A stretch of DNA of 64,000 nucleotides from Hymenobacter sp. BRD67 (GTDB lineage Bacteria; Bacteroidota; Bacteroidia; Cytophagales; Hymenobacteraceae): positions 620,001 through 684,000 of the forward strand of contig NZ_CP053904.1 of the NCBI RefSeq assembly GCF_013256425.1. Direction: 5' to 3'. A program made the position numbers and the translations under genes. The notes under the pieces are model-generated. The model saw only the letters and a list, made by a program, of their open reading frames with translations. It was not told where the DNA came from and ran no database searches. Positions within the stretch are counted from its first letter, which is position 1; every line of letters starts with the position of its first letter. Shown piece by piece: positions 1-9,506 of this stretch.

Positions 1-399
1 AAGCTGGGCTACGGTGTAGTTCTGCCAGGCGGCGGGCTTGGTTTGCTTGCCGGGGTCGGCAAAGCTGTCGCTATAATGAAAGTCGATGAGCAGGCGCAGC
101 CCCAGGGCCTGGGCCCGCTTGGCCTTGGCCAGTACATCGTCGGGGCCCGAGTAGCCGCCGGTAGGGTTTACCCACACCCGCAGCCGGATGGTGTTCAGCC
201 CGTAGTCGTCGCGCAGCAGCTGAAACAGGTCTTGCTGGGTACCGGCCTTGTTATAAAACTTATAGCCCGAGGCTTCCATCTCGGTCACCCAGCTGATGTC
301 GGCTCCCTTGGCAAAGGCCGAAGAAGTTTGAGCTGCTGTGGGGTGCCAGCAGGCAAACAAGAGTAGCACGCTGGCTACCAATCGAGTAAGGGTACGCAT
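1..399 (-). CDS. Arabinogalactan endo-beta-1,4-galactanase, GH53 (3' part missing)
   Basis: Reading the minus strand from an ATG at 399 gives a signal peptide (MRTLTRLVASVLLLFACW...AAQT) followed by a typical GH53 start: GADISWVTEMEASGY, then LNTIRLRVWVNP and LRLLIDFHYSDSFADPGKQ. These blocks form the first strands of the TIM barrel that cuts beta-1,4-galactan side chains of pectin outside the cytoplasm. About 133 residues are present and the remainder, including the catalytic glutamates, lies beyond position 1. The next gene downstream on the same strand is a second secreted glycoside hydrolase, which suggests a plant-polysaccharide locus. Family assignment is secure from the motifs; substrate preference is inferred from the family. 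Confidence 0.85.
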   Translation of the reverse strand, partial: MRTLTRLVASVLLLFACWHPTAAQTSSAFAKGADISWVTEMEASGYKFYNKAGTQQDLFQLLRDDYGLNTIRLRVWVNPTGGYSGPDDVLAKAKRAQALGLRLLIDFHYSDSFADPGKQTKPAAWQNYTVAQL

Positions 400-519
400 A
401 AAAATAGCAAAAAGTGAGAGTTGGAGAGGCAGCTAGCGAGAATAAAAACGCCTGCGAAGTTGAAGGGTCATCGGGCTTTCAGAGCGGGTAAAATATAGTA
501 AAAATCTAATATTATCAAG

Positions 520-3102
520 CTATTGCAACGTCACTGACTCGACATCCACGCGCAGCTGCTCGGTGAGGCTGGCCGGCTGGTCCACAATCACTTGCAGCAC
601 TTCTACCTCGGCCAGCCGGAAGGCTGGACTTGCCACCGGCGTATACGTAAGCGGCAGAAAACCAGGATATGGCCGGGGCGTGAGCAGCAGCGGCGCGGCC
701 CGTAGGGCACTGAGCGGCACCCGCACCTCGCCGCCGGCCGCCAGCGGCACGGTGGCTTCGTAGGCTACCGCGTCGCGGGTTACGAGCGCCAGCCGCAGGT
801 GGGTGTTGGCCGGCTGGTTGCTGGAGACTTTAACGAGTAACTCCTTGAAATTACCCAGGTCGGCCACCCGGCCGGCCGTTTTGGAGCCCAGGTAGGCGCG
901 CAGGGCCGAGGCCGGGCCGGCTTCCGGCGCGGGCTGGCCGGCCTTGGCGGGGTTCACGAGCAGGCGCAGGGCCAGCGCGCCGCTGGCAGTGGTGGGGTAG
1001 TCGGTCCAGTTCATCCAGCTAATGCCCTTGGCTTCCACGGCATCGCGGTCGAGGGCGGCCGTAAAGAGCGGCAGCGGCGCGGTAGCAGCCACCAGCGGCA
1101 CCTGCCAGGGCGTGGTCGCCGGGTAAAAGTCCCAGTCACGGGGCGTACCCGGCTGGCCGCCGGGGAAGGTCAGCGCAGGCTGACCAGCGCGTTTCAGCAC
1201 CACCCAGTAGCGCAGCAGGCCGGGGTAGGTGAGCGTGCCGGGCACGGTGGCCGACCAGGTATTGGCCCCCAGCGAGCGCATGGGCAGGCTGCGCGTGGGG
1301 CCAAAATAATGCTGGGCTACCAGCAATACCGTGTCTTGCGAACTGGCGCCGCTCACCGTGGCCATAATGTTGAGCGGCTGCCCGGCCGTGGCCTGGGCTA
1401 CCGGCAAGTGCCGCACCTGCGCCGGGCCAGCCGTAGCCGGCGGGGCCACAAACTCGCCCAGCTGCCGGGGGCCGGCCGGCGTTTGGGCCGTCCAGGCGCG
1501 GGCATCTTTGCCGGCTTTGGTAAGCAGGTAGGCGCCGGGCCGCACCAGCAGCTTGCCGCCGCTGGCCTGGGCCTGGGCCATGTTGCCTTCGTTCAGGCCT
1601 TTGAGCTGAAAATCAGCGCCCAGCTCAGCCAGCGCAAGGGTCAGCGGCTGCTCGTTCCACTCAATGCGGGTTACGGCTTTGCGCAGCGAGGGCGTAGCAA
1701 ACGGGTCGCTCACAGGCACGGCATCGGGCATCACCTCCAGGCGCCACACGCCGGGCGCCAGCTGGTCGAGGAAGTACGCGCCGCTGCCGCCGTACTGCAC
1801 CACCGGCGACGAGCCCACGCCCGCCACGTGGCGCAGCGCGGCAGGCTTGACTGGATTATCGATTGTGTTGCTGGTATAATAAAATTCGCCCGGCGCGTTC
1901 CACTCGCTCAACTGCCGCCGGTAGCTGACGAGCGCCGCCCCGAATACCGAGTCGGCCGTGTAGCGCGGCCCGGCCTGCGCGCGGGGCATCTCGTGAAATA
2001 CCTTGCTGGCTATCAGTATACTCAGCGCCTTGGCCGGCGTGTAGGCCAGGTTGAGGTAGTGGGTCTGATACTCGGTGTTGGCGTAGGCAATGCCCAGCGG
2101 GTCGTAGGCAAACTGCGTGGCCCACTGGAAGCCCGCCGCCCGGAAGCTGCGCGCCATGCTGGGGTACATAATGGGCTGCAGCACATCGGCCGACTCAAAC
2201 TCGTACACCATTTTGGCCCGGCGCTCGAAGCGGGCATCACCCTTGTAGGGCAGCGGGTACTGGTCTACGTAAGGCAGGAAATTGCCACGCAGCTCGTGGC
2301 CGGCCACCAGGTTCTCGGGGTACCATTGAAAGCTGAAGCCCTGCACGTTGGCATCGAGCAGCGCGTCGTGTACTTCGGGGCTTTCCGATATATTGTAAAA
2401 GATAGGTTTCGTGTAGCCCGTGGCGCGCATGGCGGCCACCATGCGGTTGGCAAAGTCCTTCACCGGGGCCAGCGGCAGGTGGTAGTGCGGTTCGTTGCAC
2501 ACCTCGTAGGCAATGATGTCGGGGTCCTGGCGGTAGCGCTCGCCGGTGTACTGGTTGCGGTGGTTCAGCAGCTGCCCCAGGTAGTTTTCTTGAGCCTTGA
2601 TGGCCCGCGGATTGGTATACGCTACGCCCTTGTCGTAGATGCTCGAAAAGCCCGGCCCGGTGTTCCTGGGCTCGGGGTAGGCATTGCCCCAGTAGGCAAT
2701 GGGAGTAAGAATAACCTTGATGCCCCGCGCTTTAAGCTTGGAAATCAGGTAATCGAGCAGGCGCAGGTGGTCGTTCTGCTGCAAGTTGCCGAGCGTGTCG
2801 GTAATCTCAATATCCCACACGTGCAGCCGAAACGCATCCAGGCCCAGCCGGCTCAGGTGGTACACATCCTGGTCAATAGCCTTTTCGCGGTCGGCCCCCA
2901 CCTGGCCCAGCGCCCGGTAGGAGTAGGCAAACGGCGCCGTATAATTCACGCCAAACAGCGCCACCTCGCGCTTGGTCTTTTGCCAGCGTAATACCCCGTG
3001 GGCATCCACAAACACGTCGCCCGTGGGCGGCGTACCGGGCGTTTGGGCGCGGGTGGAGAAGGCCAGCAACACGCCGAGGGATAGCAAAAAGCAACGAAGC
3101 AT
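520..3102 (-). CDS. Secreted cellulase-fold glycoside hydrolase (GH5-like)
   Basis: An 860-residue protein with a cleavable signal peptide (LLSLGVLLAFSTRAQ) and a TIM-barrel glycosidase domain over roughly residues 30-400. Supporting blocks are FGVNYTAPFAYSYRALG, LDAFRLHVWDIEI, GIKVILTPIAYWG and the acid/base motif YEVCNEPHYH; a later VYEFESAD is the likely nucleophile strand. The region after about residue 420 is beta-rich, probably carbohydrate-binding or Ig-like, and has no motif I can name. It ends without a type IX sorting tail. It sits next to a GH53 galactanase on the same strand and a sugar kinase homologue, in keeping with polysaccharide use. It could equally be a mannanase, a galactanase-accessory enzyme or another clan-A hydrolase; the substrate cannot be told from sequence alone. 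Confidence 0.7.
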   Translation of the reverse strand: MLRCFLLSLGVLLAFSTRAQTPGTPPTGDVFVDAHGVLRWQKTKREVALFGVNYTAPFAYSYRALGQVGADREKAIDQDVYHLSRLGLDAFRLHVWDIEITDTLGNLQQNDHLRLLDYLISKLKARGIKVILTPIAYWGNAYPEPRNTGPGFSSIYDKGVAYTNPRAIKAQENYLGQLLNHRNQYTGERYRQDPDIIAYEVCNEPHYHLPLAPVKDFANRMVAAMRATGYTKPIFYNISESPEVHDALLDANVQGFSFQWYPENLVAGHELRGNFLPYVDQYPLPYKGDARFERRAKMVYEFESADVLQPIMYPSMARSFRAAGFQWATQFAYDPLGIAYANTEYQTHYLNLAYTPAKALSILIASKVFHEMPRAQAGPRYTADSVFGAALVSYRRQLSEWNAPGEFYYTSNTIDNPVKPAALRHVAGVGSSPVVQYGGSGAYFLDQLAPGVWRLEVMPDAVPVSDPFATPSLRKAVTRIEWNEQPLTLALAELGADFQLKGLNEGNMAQAQASGGKLLVRPGAYLLTKAGKDARAWTAQTPAGPRQLGEFVAPPATAGPAQVRHLPVAQATAGQPLNIMATVSGASSQDTVLLVAQHYFGPTRSLPMRSLGANTWSATVPGTLTYPGLLRYWVVLKRAGQPALTFPGGQPGTPRDWDFYPATTPWQVPLVAATAPLPLFTAALDRDAVEAKGISWMNWTDYPTTASGALALRLLVNPAKAGQPAPEAGPASALRAYLGSKTAGRVADLGNFKELLVKVSSNQPANTHLRLALVTRDAVAYEATVPLAAGGEVRVPLSALRAAPLLLTPRPYPGFLPLTYTPVASPAFRLAEVEVLQVIVDQPASLTEQLRVDVESVTLQ

Positions 3103-3123
3103 AAGAAATAGCTAATGAACACA

Positions 3124-3223
3124 GAACGTCATGCTGAGCTTGCCGAAGCATCTCTGGCGTGCCGCTGGGGTGCTATCCTCAACGATTCGTGCAAGATGTT
3201 TCGGCAAGCTCAGCATGACGTTC
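3124..3223. repeat. Family A palindromic repeat, 24-bp perfect arms
   Basis: Left arm 3124-3147 begins GAACGTCATGCTGAGCTTGC and the right arm 3200-3223 is its exact reverse complement, with about 50 bases between. The same start (AACGTCATGCTGA) recurs near 37721 and, in diverged form, near 16205, 17698, 19796, 28715, 42654 and 43402. It lies in the gap between two minus-strand genes and may also act as a terminator. Confidence 0.8.
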
Positions 3224-3241
3224 TTTTTGGGAAAATGTTGG

Positions 3242-4093
3242 CTAGCCCGCGTGCTCGTGGAAGCTCACCAGGTCATCAATCGGTGAGCGGATAATCTTGC
3301 CCACCTGCATGCCGTGGCTGTTGGCCACCTGCGTGAGCGCATCGCGAAAGTTATAGCCCACCGAGCCCACGCAGTTGAACGTCAGCTCCTGATAGCCAGG
3401 GTAGTGCAGCACGATATTCTGAAAAAACGCCTCGAAGGCCTCTACCACAATCTGGCGGCAGTAGCTCACGTTGTTGTGGTCGTAGGCAAACTTGGCGAAG
3501 CTGGCCAGAAAGCGGTTGGGCAGCGGCTGGTTGTAGAGCCGGTCGATAATATCGTTGCGCGAGCCCAGGTGGTATTCGACGCGTAGCGCCTCCTGCAAGC
3601 CATCGGGCAGCAGGCCGCGCAGGTAGTCGCGCAGCAGGCGCTTGCCCAAGAACGAGCCACTGCCCTCGTCGCCCAGAAAATACCCCAGCGAATCGACGTT
3701 GTAGGTGATTTTCTGGCCGTCGTAGATGCACGAGTTGGTACCCGTGCCCAGAATAGCCGCGAAGCCCGGCGCGTGGCCCAGCAGGGCGCGGGCGGCGGCC
3801 AGCAGGTCTTCGGTTACTTCTACCTTGCTCAGGTTCGGAAAAATCCGGCGCAGAGCATTGGCGATTACGTCGCCTTTGGCCTGGCTCGATACGCCGGCCC
3901 CGTAAAAGTAAATCTCGCGCACTTCAGCGCGGGGCAGCGTCTCGGGCAGGTTCTTGTCGAGCGAGGCCACAATGCCGGGCGTGTCGATAAAATCGGGATT
4001 ATAGCCTTCCGTGTTGAAGTACACGCGCTGGCCCGCATCAGAAAGCTGGCACCAGCTGGTTTTGGTCGAGCCGCCGTCGGCAATAAGAATCAT
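3242..4093 (-). CDS. BadF/BadG/BcrA-type ATPase, probable N-acetylglucosamine kinase
   Basis: A 283-residue ASKHA-fold protein. The phosphate-1 motif is at the extreme N-terminus (LIADGGSTKTSW), the phosphate-2 motif is FAAILGTGTNSCIYDG, and the glycine-rich GYFLGDEGSGSFLGKRLLRDYL segment is typical of the GlcNAc kinase branch of the BadF/BadG family. Such proteins phosphorylate amino sugars, often recovered from cell-wall turnover, in the cytoplasm. The length matches Bacteroidota homologues. It lies between a glycosidase and the cyclase gene, separated from the glycosidase by a palindromic repeat, so operon membership is doubtful. The activity is inferred from the family; other sugar kinase activities are possible. 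Confidence 0.8.
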   Translation of the reverse strand: MILIADGGSTKTSWCQLSDAGQRVYFNTEGYNPDFIDTPGIVASLDKNLPETLPRAEVREIYFYGAGVSSQAKGDVIANALRRIFPNLSKVEVTEDLLAAARALLGHAPGFAAILGTGTNSCIYDGQKITYNVDSLGYFLGDEGSGSFLGKRLLRDYLRGLLPDGLQEALRVEYHLGSRNDIIDRLYNQPLPNRFLASFAKFAYDHNNVSYCRQIVVEAFEAFFQNIVLHYPGYQELTFNCVGSVGYNFRDALTQVANSHGMQVGKIIRSPIDDLVSFHEHAG

Positions 4094-4190
4094 GGTATAA
4101 GGGATGAGGATGTTTTAAGCCTGCGAAAGTACAGCAGCGATAGGCAGAAGGCTTATCAGCTGAGTAGGATAGGGCAAAATGGGCGGCAAC

Positions 4191-5654
4191 CTACGCCTGC
4201 GTAGCCGAGGGCAGCAGGTCAATCCACCCATCTTCGCTTACCACAATGGCCAGGCACGGATAAGGGGAGGAGCTAACGTAGCGGACGGCCGAGTTATAGC
4301 GCGCACCCCGGCTCGAATCGCCTTTTTCGGTGGCCTGGCCGTCGAGAATAACCCCAATGGCGTGGCACACGCCGGTGGGCTCAATGAGTACGGCCCCATC
4401 AATGCTCGTGGCCTGGCGCAGCACCGGGGCCGTCATGGGCCGGGGCACTACCCGGAAGCACTGGCGGCGCAGGCGCTCGGCCTCGGGCTTGGCCCGGCCG
4501 TGATGCAGAGCATGGTGCCGTGGCTTTGGTTGGAGGCTTCGAGGGCCAGCTCCCAGAGGTAAGCTACCCTTCGGGCGTAGTATCGGGAAACACCTGCTTG
4601 ATGACGCGGGCAAAGTTATCGGCCTGCACCTTGCCCTGGGGCAGGCGGGGCGTATTGCTGACTACCCGCATCAGGGTATGGCCCGCGTGGCGCAGCTCCC
4701 AGCCGTAGTGGTTGGTAAAATGCACGGTAGCCAGCGGCTCATATTGCGGCGAGCTTTCGTCCACCATATGGCCCAGGCCGAATACGTGCGCCGCGTCCGA
4801 TACCAGGCCCGTGGGGCCTTCCGTCAGCTCCAGCAGCTTGCGGATAGAGCGGTGGTCGCGCAGGGGCACGGGCGTTTCCAGGGTGAGCACCGGCACCAGG
4901 GCCGGGTGCTGGCGGCGGCCCAGCAGCATGGTGCCGCGGCCCTCGTCGCCCTCGTGGCGCAGGGCCGCCACCCCCAGGCAGGCATCGTAGAGGCCGTGCG
5001 CATTACCGGGCGAGATGCGCAGCATCAGGCGCCGCCCGGCGCCGCGCAGCACTTCGTTGTAGTCGCGGTCGAGCACCGGCTGCTCGTTGTCGGCGGTGTC
5101 GGCTTCGCGCAGGGCGCGGGTGCACTCGTGCAAAAACTCCAGCACTGCCGCGTGGGGCAGCGAGCTGGGCCGGTTGGGGCCGGGCTTGCCCGGCAGCGTA
5201 TAGTACGAGTTATAGGTATCGGCCGCCAGCTGCACCACAACGGTCACGAGGTAGCCGTTCAGGTTGAGCGGCGTAGAGCAGAAGCAGCGGCGGTTTTCGC
5301 CCCGCTTCTTCACCAGCTGCTGCAAGGTGAGGTCGGTGGCTTTGCACACCAGCTCGTACCAGTGCTGCTTTTCCAGGCGGTCGTGGTCCTGCGGGTGCAG
5401 GTGGTACACGTTATCGCGCGGAAGCAGGTCAGCGGTTTCAAAGGAAGCAGCCAGCGATTTAATGCCGGCAAAGTCGGCAGGGGCATACCGCAGGCTCACG
5501 GGCTCTACCACTACACTTTGGGGGCATCTACTTCGCGGCCCGAAGCCAGGCCCAGCAAAAAGACCTCAGGCCGCAGGTTGCGGTCGAGCAAATTAAAAAT
5601 ACCTTCGGCAAAAAGCTGAGCCGAAACGCGAAACAGACTTTGGTGTTCCCACAT
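4191..5654 (-). CDS. Diadenylate cyclase with N-terminal DACNV sensor domain (frameshifted in this sequence)
   Basis: Three reading frames make one 488-residue protein if one G/C is restored in each of three runs: 5520-5524, 4567-4569 and 4493-4495. The repaired protein starts MWEHQSLFRVSAQLFAEGI (ATG at 5654), has a roughly 330-residue N-terminal region resembling the DACNV sensor domain, and ends in a DisA_N (DAC) domain. The core of the latter is ELALEASNQSHGTML, then SIDGAVLI (the DGA motif) and SSRGARYNSAVRYV. The family joins two ATP into cyclic di-AMP. The usual RHR motif that contacts ATP reads RYN here. The N-terminal domain has been proposed in comparative work on such cyclases to sense a ligand. 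Unrepaired, the protein would stop before the catalytic core. The DAC call is firm; the DACNV name is from memory of the family. Confidence 0.75.
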
Positions 5655-5847
5655 AGGTGGCAGTCGGGGCAATGGGGCGATGGCCGCCAGGGCGACCTGT
5701 ACGTGCGCACGCAGCACTGGCTTTTCCGGCATACGTAAACAAACGGCCAACAGTAATGTCTAAGCCGTAAAGGTGGCGTATTTTTACAATACTTCCATCG
5801 TATCTTCGGATTGCCGCCGGCCCATTTTCCACCATTCACCCCAGCTT

Positions 5848-6099
5848 ATGCTCTTCGTCGACATGCTCCTGGTGATGGTGGTGGCGCTGTCCTTCATTCC
5901 CATCATGACCGGCTACTGCGCTGCCTCGCGCGGCTATTCGTTCTGGCTGTGGTTTGCGCTGGGCTGGGTGCTGCCCATTATTTCTTTTCTGCTGCTTTTC
6001 GCGCTCATCGCCCGCGACGAGCTGGACCCCGGCCGCCAGCTGCTGCGCGAAGCCCGCCAGATTCTGAAAGAAGCCGAGAAGAAGGAAATCAACAGTTGA
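5848..6099 (+). CDS. Small two-helix membrane protein
   Basis: An 83-residue protein starting MLFVDMLLVMVVALSF. It has two hydrophobic segments (about residues 2-21 and 29-50) joined by the short loop GYCAASRGYS, then a charged, probably helical cytoplasmic tail (RQLLREARQILKEAEKKE). An upstream in-frame ATG exists at 5773, but the shorter start is preferred because hydrophobicity begins there. It is divergent from the diadenylate cyclase gene. No function is recognised. Confidence 0.6.
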   Translation: MLFVDMLLVMVVALSFIPIMTGYCAASRGYSFWLWFALGWVLPIISFLLLFALIARDELDPGRQLLREARQILKEAEKKEINS

Positions 6100-6182
6100 C
6101 TATGAGCAATTGCTGTTGTTCAATTTTCTGCCCGTTAGCGCGTTAGAAATATGAGCAATTGTTACTTATCAAACAGTACCTG

Positions 6183-7361
6183 TTAAATGAAGGAAGCTGC
6201 CCACGCGCCGGTACTGAAGCAGCCTTGCAGCAGGTAGCCGCCGGTGGGAGCTTCCCAGTCGAGCATTTCGCCCGCTACGTAGGTGCCGGGGCGGCGGCGC
6301 AGCATCAGGTGCTCATCTACTTCGGAAAACGGCACGCCGCCCGCCGAGGAAATAGCTTCGGCCAGCGGGCGCAGGCCCGCCACCGGAATCGGCAGGGCCG
6401 TAAGGGCAGCCAGCAGGTTGTCGGGAGCGGCGGCCAGCTCGCGCAGCAGCGTGGGCACCGGCGGCCTGAGGTGAAATGCGCTGCCCAGAAAGGCGGCCAG
6501 CGAAGTGCCGGCCCGCCGGCGGGCCAGCCGCCGAGCCAACTCTTCCTGCGTTAAATCAGGCTTTAGCTGGAGATGCAGCGTGGCGCTTCCCATAGCCAGG
6601 GCCGCGCGCAGGGCCGGCGTGAGCGCATATACCGGCGTGCCTTCCAGGCCATAGTCGGTGAGCATGAGTTCGCCGCGCACGGTGTGGGGGCCGCAGCTAA
6701 GGGCGATGTTTTTGAGGGGGGCGCGGCCCACCTTCTCCTTAAAAAAAGCCGACCAGGCTACCTCGGCCCCGCAGTTGGCGGGCTGCCAGGGGCGGCAGCG
6801 CACCCCGATGCCTTCGAGCAGCGGCACCCAGTGGCCGTCGGAGCCGGTCTGGGGCCAGCTCGCGCCGCCCAGCGCCAGTACGGTAGCGTCGGGGACCAGC
6901 GTAAATTCTTCGCCCGAGGCCTCGTTCAGGAATCGCAGCCCGGTTTCGCCCGCCCAGCCCAGCCAGCGGTGGCGCACGTGCAGCGCTACGCCCAGCTCGG
7001 CCAGGCGGCGCAGCCAGGCGCGGAGCAGTTCGGCAGGCTTGTGCTGACTTTCGGGAAAAACCCGTCCGCTCGTGCCCACGAAGGTGGTAATGTCCAGGTC
7101 GGCGGCCCAGCGCCGCAGGTCGGCCGGCGAGAAGTGCGCCAGCAGCTTTCGAAAAAATGCTGCCGCCTCGCCGTAGCGGTCGGCAAAGGCCGGCGCGTCT
7201 TCGCTGTTGGTGAGGTTGAAGCCGCCGTGCCCGGCCACCAGAAACTTGCGCCCCACGGTAGCTTTTTGCTCAAATACGCGCACCCGGTGGCCGCGCTCGG
7301 CCAGGCGCTGGGCGGCCAGCAAGCCCGCCGGGCCTCCGCCGATAATCACAACTTCAGCCAT
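6183..7361 (-). CDS. HI0933-like / TIGR03862 family flavoprotein
   Basis: The start at 7361 gives MAEVVIIGGGPAGLLAAQRL, a classic FAD-binding Rossmann GxGxxG motif. It is followed by FEQKATVGRKFLVAGHGGFNLTNSE, the signature of HI0933-type NAD(P)/FAD-dependent oxidoreductases (BaiN-like). The C-terminal block YVAGEMLDWEAPTGGYLLQ is the second FAD contact region of this family. The protein has about 392 residues, which is normal. The open frame runs on to 7535, but the added N-terminal residues do not resemble the family and are excluded. The physiological substrate is unknown for this group. It is on the same strand as the ClC gene but separated by about 240 bases holding a palindrome. Confidence 0.85.
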   Translation of the reverse strand: MAEVVIIGGGPAGLLAAQRLAERGHRVRVFEQKATVGRKFLVAGHGGFNLTNSEDAPAFADRYGEAAAFFRKLLAHFSPADLRRWAADLDITTFVGTSGRVFPESQHKPAELLRAWLRRLAELGVALHVRHRWLGWAGETGLRFLNEASGEEFTLVPDATVLALGGASWPQTGSDGHWVPLLEGIGVRCRPWQPANCGAEVAWSAFFKEKVGRAPLKNIALSCGPHTVRGELMLTDYGLEGTPVYALTPALRAALAMGSATLHLQLKPDLTQEELARRLARRRAGTSLAAFLGSAFHLRPPVPTLLRELAAAPDNLLAALTALPIPVAGLRPLAEAISSAGGVPFSEVDEHLMLRRRPGTYVAGEMLDWEAPTGGYLLQGCFSTGAWAASFI

Positions 7362-7492
7362 TGGTAAGGCGCCCGCCTGAGCAGCCGGCCCGCAAAGGAC
7401 GCACGGCGCGGCTGCTTCTGCTTTACCGGGCGTTATAAACGCAACCAGGCACCTGGAGTGTTTTTTAGGTTGGTATACCGGATTCGTATGGA

Positions 7493-7523
7493 GCGGGCTG
7501 CCGGCCAAACGCCGACAGCCCGC
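7493..7523. repeat. Family B palindrome (GCGGGCTGCCGGC)
   Basis: GCGGGCTGCCGGC at 7493-7505 pairs with GCCGACAGCCCGC at 7511-7523, with one mismatch. The same 13-base core occurs at 21599, 34441 and, incompletely, at 34503. It lies after the ClC gene and before the flavoprotein gene, both minus strand, so it may also terminate transcription. Confidence 0.65.
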
Positions 7524-7598
7524 CCCGCACATCAATCTGGAAACTGCCCTGGCTTTCCTTGTTTCGATGGTTGCGAGGCCCGTACTACCAGCTTATCC

Positions 7599-9406
7599 TT
7601 ACGCTTGGCCCTCCTCAATGAGCTCGCGGCGGTAACGAGCCAAAATGGTTGTTTTTACGATGAATCCCAGGTAGTTGCCTTCCTCATCGCAGACGGGCAG
7701 GGCGGCGCTTTCGGTGCGTTCCAGCACGTCGAGGCAGTGTTCTACGGTGTCGGTAGGATGGATGATAGCCGCCGGGCTGCGCATCAGCTCGCTGAGCTTG
7801 GTAGTGTGGTAGTGTGCCCCATCGAAAAGCGTATCGCGCACCATATCGAGGCTGATAACACCGCGCAGCTTACCGTTTTGGCCCACTACCGGAAACACGT
7901 TGCGGTGCGCGTGCCGAAACACATCAACCAGCTCGCCCAGCGTGGCGCTGGGGCGCAGAGCCAGAAAATCGGTGTCGAGCAGCCGGTGCAGGTCGAGGCG
8001 CGAAAGCAGGTCGCGGTCGCGGTTGGCGTACACATCCACGCCCTTAAGCGTAAGCTTGCGGGTGTACACCGAGTAGGGCTCGAAGTGCTTGGTAATGAGG
8101 TAAGAAAAGCTCGTAACCAGCATCAGGGGCACAAACAGCGCGTAGCCGCCCGTGATTTCGGCAATCAAAAAGATGGCCGTGAGGGGCGCGTGCACTACGC
8201 CGGCCAGCACGCCGGCCATGCCCAGCACCACAAAATGCACCTCCGGAATCGCCACCAGGCCAGTCAGGTTAACGAGTCGGGCAAACAAAAAGCCGCACAG
8301 CGCCCCGGCCACCAGCGACGAGCCAAACATGCCGCCGTTGCCGCCCGCGCCTACCGTTACGCTCGTCGCCACCACTTTCATCATCATCGAGAAAAATACG
8401 AGCAGGATGAGCAGCCAAACGTTGTTGTCGCCATACACCGAAAACAAGCTTCCGTCGGTAATAGCCTGGGCATGGCCAGATAATAGTAATTCTACTATAT
8501 TGTACCCTTCGCCATAGAGTGGCGGAAACAGGAAAATGAGCAGCCCGAGCGTGGCCCCGCCGGCCAATACCTTCTGCCAGCGCAGGCCGGGCCAGCGCTC
8601 CCAGAAGTGGTCGAACCAGTGGTACATGCGAATCATGTACACGGCCAGCAGCGCCGTAAGCGGCCCCAGCACCACGTAAAACGGCACTGTATTTAGCACC
8701 CACGAATGGGTAATAAGCGCAAATGGCTGGCCCGCGTACAGGCCCTTCGATACCACCGTGGCGGTAGCCGATGAAATAAGCAGCGGAATAAAATACTGCG
8801 CCGGCAGCTCCAGCAAGATGGTTTCGACCGCAAACAGCACGCCCGCGATGGGCGCATTAAAGATGGCCGCAATGCCCGCCGCCGCCCCGCAGCCCGTGAG
8901 CAGCCGCCGCCGCCGCCGGCCGGCCCGCAGCACCCGCGCCGCGTTGGAGCCAATGGCCGCGCCCGTTACCGAAATGGGGGCCTCCGTACCCGCCGAGCCG
9001 CCAAACGATACCGTAAGAAACGCCGTGATGAGCTGCGAGTAGAGCTTGGAGCGCGGCACAATGGCGTTTTCGCGGGCCGTATTATAAATGATGGGGCCAA
9101 TGCCTCGCCCCAGGTTACCGTGCAATAAATACCTGGTTACCAGCACGGTGAGCGAGATGCCGACAATCGGGTAAAGCGAGAGGGCAAATACCCGGTTGGG
9201 CTCTGTTACGGCCGTTGCAAGCCGGGCCTGCTGCCAGTGAATAGCCAGTTTGAGCCCTACCGCGGCCAGCCCCGCCAGCACCCCCACCAGCACGGCCAGG
9301 TACACCACGTACACCCGCTCGCTCACGTGCCGCAGCCGCCACAGCAGCAGCGGGTTGAGCAGCCGGTAAATACGGCTTTTGTGAGTGCCAGCGTGGGGGT
9401 AACCAT
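7599..9406 (-). CDS. ClC-family chloride channel/antiporter with CBS domains
   Basis: A polytopic membrane protein of about 600 residues with the ClC motifs in order: GNLGRGIGP (degenerate GSGIP), GGSAGTEAPISVTGAAIGS (GREGP region, keeping the gating glutamate) and VGAGGNGGMFGSSLVAGA (GxFxP region). Two CBS domains close the protein (about the last 130 residues: DTDFLALRPSATLGELVDVF and SELMRSPAAIIHPTDTVEHC). These domains usually bind adenine nucleotides and tune transport. The open frame reaches a TTG at 9467. However, an ATG at 9404-9406 followed by one restored base in the G run 9395-9399 gives a cleaner start (MVTPHAGTHKSRIYRLLNPL) and a whole number of codons. The start is therefore uncertain; the rest is intact. 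Confidence 0.85.
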
Positions 9407-9506
9407 TAGAGTAAGACGCAGGGACTTGGCTACGTGTTGTAAGTAAAGCTAAAGCACTTTTTTGCAAAGGCGCTTTACCTGGGTGGGGCCTTGCTCCGCA
9501 AAAACC

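Noticed and set aside
1309..2991. 560-codon plus-strand open frame opposite the GH5-like gene
   Set aside because: It is the shadow of a GC-rich gene: the composition is dominated by Gly, Arg, Val and His, there are no motifs, and the minus-strand frame has clear glycosidase motifs.
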